A DNA stretch of 64,000 nucleotides. It comes from Edaphochlamys debaryana. Lineage: Eukaryota > Chlorophyta > Chlorophyceae > Chlamydomonadales. The notes beneath the pieces are model-generated. The model worked only from the letters and a program-made list of their open reading frames with translations, did not search any database and had not been told where the DNA came from. Every line of letters starts with the position of its first letter. Positions within the stretch are counted from its first letter, which is position 1. The position numbers and the translations under genes are program-made. Shown here in pieces: positions 61,301 to 64,000 of the stretch. The stretch is from the NCBI GenBank assembly GCA_016858145.1, contig JAEHOE010000199.1, forward strand, positions 1 to 64,000, written 5' to 3'.

Positions 61301-61950
61301 CAGGGCATGCCACTTGAAGTCCTTGCCGGGGCCAAAGTCTCGGCTGGGATCGTCGAACTCATCACTAAACACCAGCACCTGGGGCGAGGGGGAGCGTCCG
61401 TGGGACGTGAGGTTGGGGTCGTGGATGCGGCACCTCGATGCCACTAGATCCTACCAGATCGTCCCTTTGCGCAGGGCCGGACTGCAGCCCTGCCCAGCGT
61501 GACGGCCAGCCGGCTTGCCCCAGGCATGAGTAATAGTCCGTGGTGCAGATGTTCTTGGTGCAGGCGGAGGCGGGTGTGTCCTGCGGGCGGGGTAGGCGGC
61601 GAGGGCAGGAAGCGGGCACCGGGAGGGTGGGGAGGCGGCGTGGGGCCGCCGGGAGGACGGGAGCAGTCGGGGGAGGATGAAGCCGGGATAGGGGGCGGGC
61701 CATAAGCGCGCAATCAGAAGGCAGCTCCACGGCTGCCGATTGCATGCTGGTCTCAGGGAACGGCCGTGCCTGTGTGCCATGGCGCAGGGAGGGGTTGTCC
61801 TACTAGGACCCCTGCGCTAGCTCCCATGCAGGCACATACACGCACCTTGTCGATCCAGGTGCCAGTGTTGTTGAGTGCGGGCTGCATTCGTAGCTGCTGT
61901 ACACAGGCATTGCCCGAGTTATTGTAGGTAGCCCGAGCAGACACCAGTCC
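58377..61950 (-). CDS. SKN1/KRE6-family GH16 protein of beta-glucan synthesis
   Basis: Predicted membrane-associated glycoside hydrolase or transglycosylase of family GH16, needed for beta-1,6-glucan assembly in fungi. Exons in order: a cysteine-bearing lead (CTKNICTTDYYSCLG, ~61,550); LVFSDEFDDPSRDFG and WHALDLLYVNNDA (~61,320); VTVRDGKLVLTATRE (~61,040) with YTSGAVQGWNKFCFTG (~60,930); GGYMEVSVKLPGDDKVGGFW and SVFTLGNLGRTGYL (~60,780); PHSYNTCDT (~60,540); catalytic GRGAPEIDLLEAG, where the two Glu of E-I-D-x-x-E are nucleophile and acid/base (~60,210); WQPGEYIRWYINDVLI (~59,670); VDYVRIWQR (~59,030) and GCSPPDFPTQEYI (~58,980/58,790). A hydrophobic C-terminus (LGLWLLTALGALAL, ~58,420) looks like a membrane or GPI-type tail. 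The 5' end is not fixed; exons upstream of 61,950 are likely. Confidence 0.85.
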
Positions 61951-64000
61951 TGAAGCAAGGCGCGACAAGCGGAAGGCGGGGATGGGGCAGGCAGGCCCTG
62001 GGCAACGCGGCGGGTGGCCCTCGGGAAGCGGGGGGGTAAACCCCGGGTACACCGCGTACGTATACAGTAGCCGGATCACTCTCGGCTGGGTTGAGCAATC
62101 ACCTGAAAGGAGGCAGAGCAGTACATGTGGTCGACACCATCGCCTTGGAGACATGGTTCACCAGCGGGGGGGGAGGAAGTGCCCCTGCGTGGTGAGGGCG
62201 GAGGGAACCTGAGGGCACGGCCACGCGGCGGGCAACACACAGGCGCCGTCGACCGAGACTTGCGCCCCTTCCTGTGCGCCCCTTCACGAGATGGTCCATG
62301 GACGCAGAAACGCCTGGACCCGGTGCGCAGCTCATATCATCATGCGCTCCAGTCCATCGGCGGGACAAAGCTGCCCGAGCTTGAGGGCATGGACCTTAAC
62401 GTTTAAGGTATCATCTTCGGTGCGATTATGCTCTATCCTGGCTGAGATGCCGCGCCGCGTTCGCTCGCCGCATGTATTTATGTAGCACATCGCGACCTTT
62501 CTTCGCCCACGCTCCCACCGTGTCAGTTGTGCCGAACTCGCTGTTGAAGAGTAAACTATGTCTGTGCCTGCTATTTAGGCTCGACAAACACGCCGGAGGA
62601 GGCCTGGCGGCAGTGTTGGTTGACGTTTCGCCCCTACTAAACCGCTTATTTGCTCAATCCTTCACGACGAAGACCTGGCCATACGCATGCCCTCAAGTAT
62701 ACACTTCGTAGCAACCGATTTGGGTGTTCGCGGCATGATAACCGGCATTGGATACGGAACACCTTTCGTTCACGGAAATGTCGTCCAATAATGCTCAACT
62801 GGCGCAGGCTCCGCCCAACGAGCCCGTTGCCACTGAGCTTACCATTTTACAAAAGAGAGCTCCAAGCTCCAGCAGCGGTGGACGTGGGCATCCCAGCGAC
62901 CCCCCCGAGACAGACGCGCTCAGACGTGCACAGTGAACGACCCAGGACTCTAGGCCGAGCGGTATCGCCTCCTGCCACCTGACGATGCCACCATACTCGA
63001 TTGGATAGCGCTGTTGCACAGTATGCACCACGCATGCCGGGGCACGCAGGGATCCTGTGATGGGCGCGGTCAAAGCTCACACTCGGCCCCGCGTCACTCG
63101 CATCAGTCACACCCGTTTCTTCCTCACACATACACCCCCAGCTCCAGACAAGAGACAAGGTGACCGTCCTCCGCCCTGTGAGACCAGAGCCTTGATCTGG
63201 CGCACTCAGCAGCATTGATTTGGGGGCAAACACGGTGCCTTCGCACCCCCGCCCAAACCCGCAAAGCACTCACCAGGCACCCGCCGCTCCCTCCACCGCA
63301 GCTGTTAGCCAGCCAATCAGCCCGGGTCCAACGGCAGCGCTCCAGTACAGCCGGCCGGCAGCTTCAGTAGGAGGACTACGTGGTTGTACTTGGCACGGAG
63401 CCACAACCCGGTCACGTCTCGGCGATGGCCAAGCAATTCTGCACCACCCCTGACGCCTCCTTCCCGCCGTTCGGTCCTGCCCTAGGCCCTGCCGCCACAA
63501 AGCGCTTTGAAAGGACTACAATTGGTCATACGCTAGGTTCGCTAGGCTGCTGTATGATATGGCACGCCACGAAGCGTATTGCGCACGACACCCACGCAGC
63601 AATCAACATGCACAGGCATAAGCAGTTCACAGCACAGCTCCTGCGCACCAGCCACCATGGGAGTGACACCGCCCCGCACACAGTCTGCATGCACATGTCC
63701 AGGGTCGAGCGTAGGCCATGAGGCCGCCCCGCTTGGCGGCCGCACTGCATAGCCCGCTCAAATCCTATCCCTAGTCCCCTTGTCCCAAGGAGTCACTTGG
63801 CCCAAGCTCATGCACGAGCGTCCAGAGCTGCGACCCTGCTGATGTGCAGCGCAAGGTTCCTGTCACTCACAAACAAACATGCTCACCGCGGGCATCCCGC
63901 GCGCTTTTTCCTCAAGTTCGCAAGTCACGCGCCCCAGTGCCAAACCCAGCCCTTGCCCCTCTGCTGCGGTTTGGGCGGGGCGGCCATACCCGCCATGCCC
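61951..64000. other. Right edge: possible 5' exons or promoter of the GH16 gene
   Basis: No firm gene. Minus-strand frames near 62,050-62,150 and 63,270-63,500 could be 5' exons; the latter has a hydrophobic LYWSAAVGPGLIGWLTAAV stretch that would suit the N-terminal membrane anchor known in the KRE6 family, but I could not link it by splice sites. A short plus-strand frame at 62,778-62,936 (MSSNNAQLAQAPPNEPV) is unrecognised. Confidence 0.3.

Overview
The window looks like nuclear DNA of a green alga, probably a volvocine or Chlamydomonas-like chlorophyte. The evidence is GC-rich sequence, genes split by many short GT-AG introns, SRCR domains joined to a Pro-Pro-Ser-Pro (pherophorin-like) linker, and one TGTAA poly(A)-type signal. 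It has two very different halves that meet near position 32,814.

Left half (about 1-32,814): mobile and foreign DNA. A Helitron-type replicon is read on the minus strand. It carries a RepHel gene (HUH/two-tyrosine Rep plus PIF1-family helicase, 12,274 down to 4,457) that I could follow through several introns but which is broken by in-frame TGA codons and frameshifts. Behind it lie an AT-hook/PHD-finger/chromodomain gene (about 14,495-12,310) and an OTU-type cysteine protease gene (15,235-14,492). The right end of this element is a repeat-rich block ending at 17,612 in a short hairpin. The same block ends two further units: 17,614-22,307, joined head-to-tail to the first, and 27,968-32,814. 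Those two units are about 95% alike in protein and each carries one nine-exon gene for a nuclear-looking protein that I do not recognise. Between them are a nucleotidyltransferase-fold gene (plus strand, one frameshift) and a second multi-exon unknown gene, part of which resembles the C-terminus of the unit protein. The far left (1-4,450) holds a partial leucine-rich-repeat-like gene, one hypothetical ORF and fragments.

Right half (about 32,884-64,000): host genes. In order: an SRCR(x3)-proline-rich-jacalin-like secreted lectin (+); a TPMT-family thiol/halide methyltransferase (-); a 15-kb callose (1,3-beta-glucan) synthase of family GT48 (-); and a GH16 SKN1/KRE6-type beta-glucan-synthesis protein (-). 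The last two lie next to each other in the same orientation and plausibly act in one wall-glucan pathway. The lectin gene lacks a recognisable start and begins just beyond the end of the mobile unit.

All exon joins were made by eye from frame, splice signals and domain continuity. Exact ends of exons, and of the elements, need transcript or comparative data.
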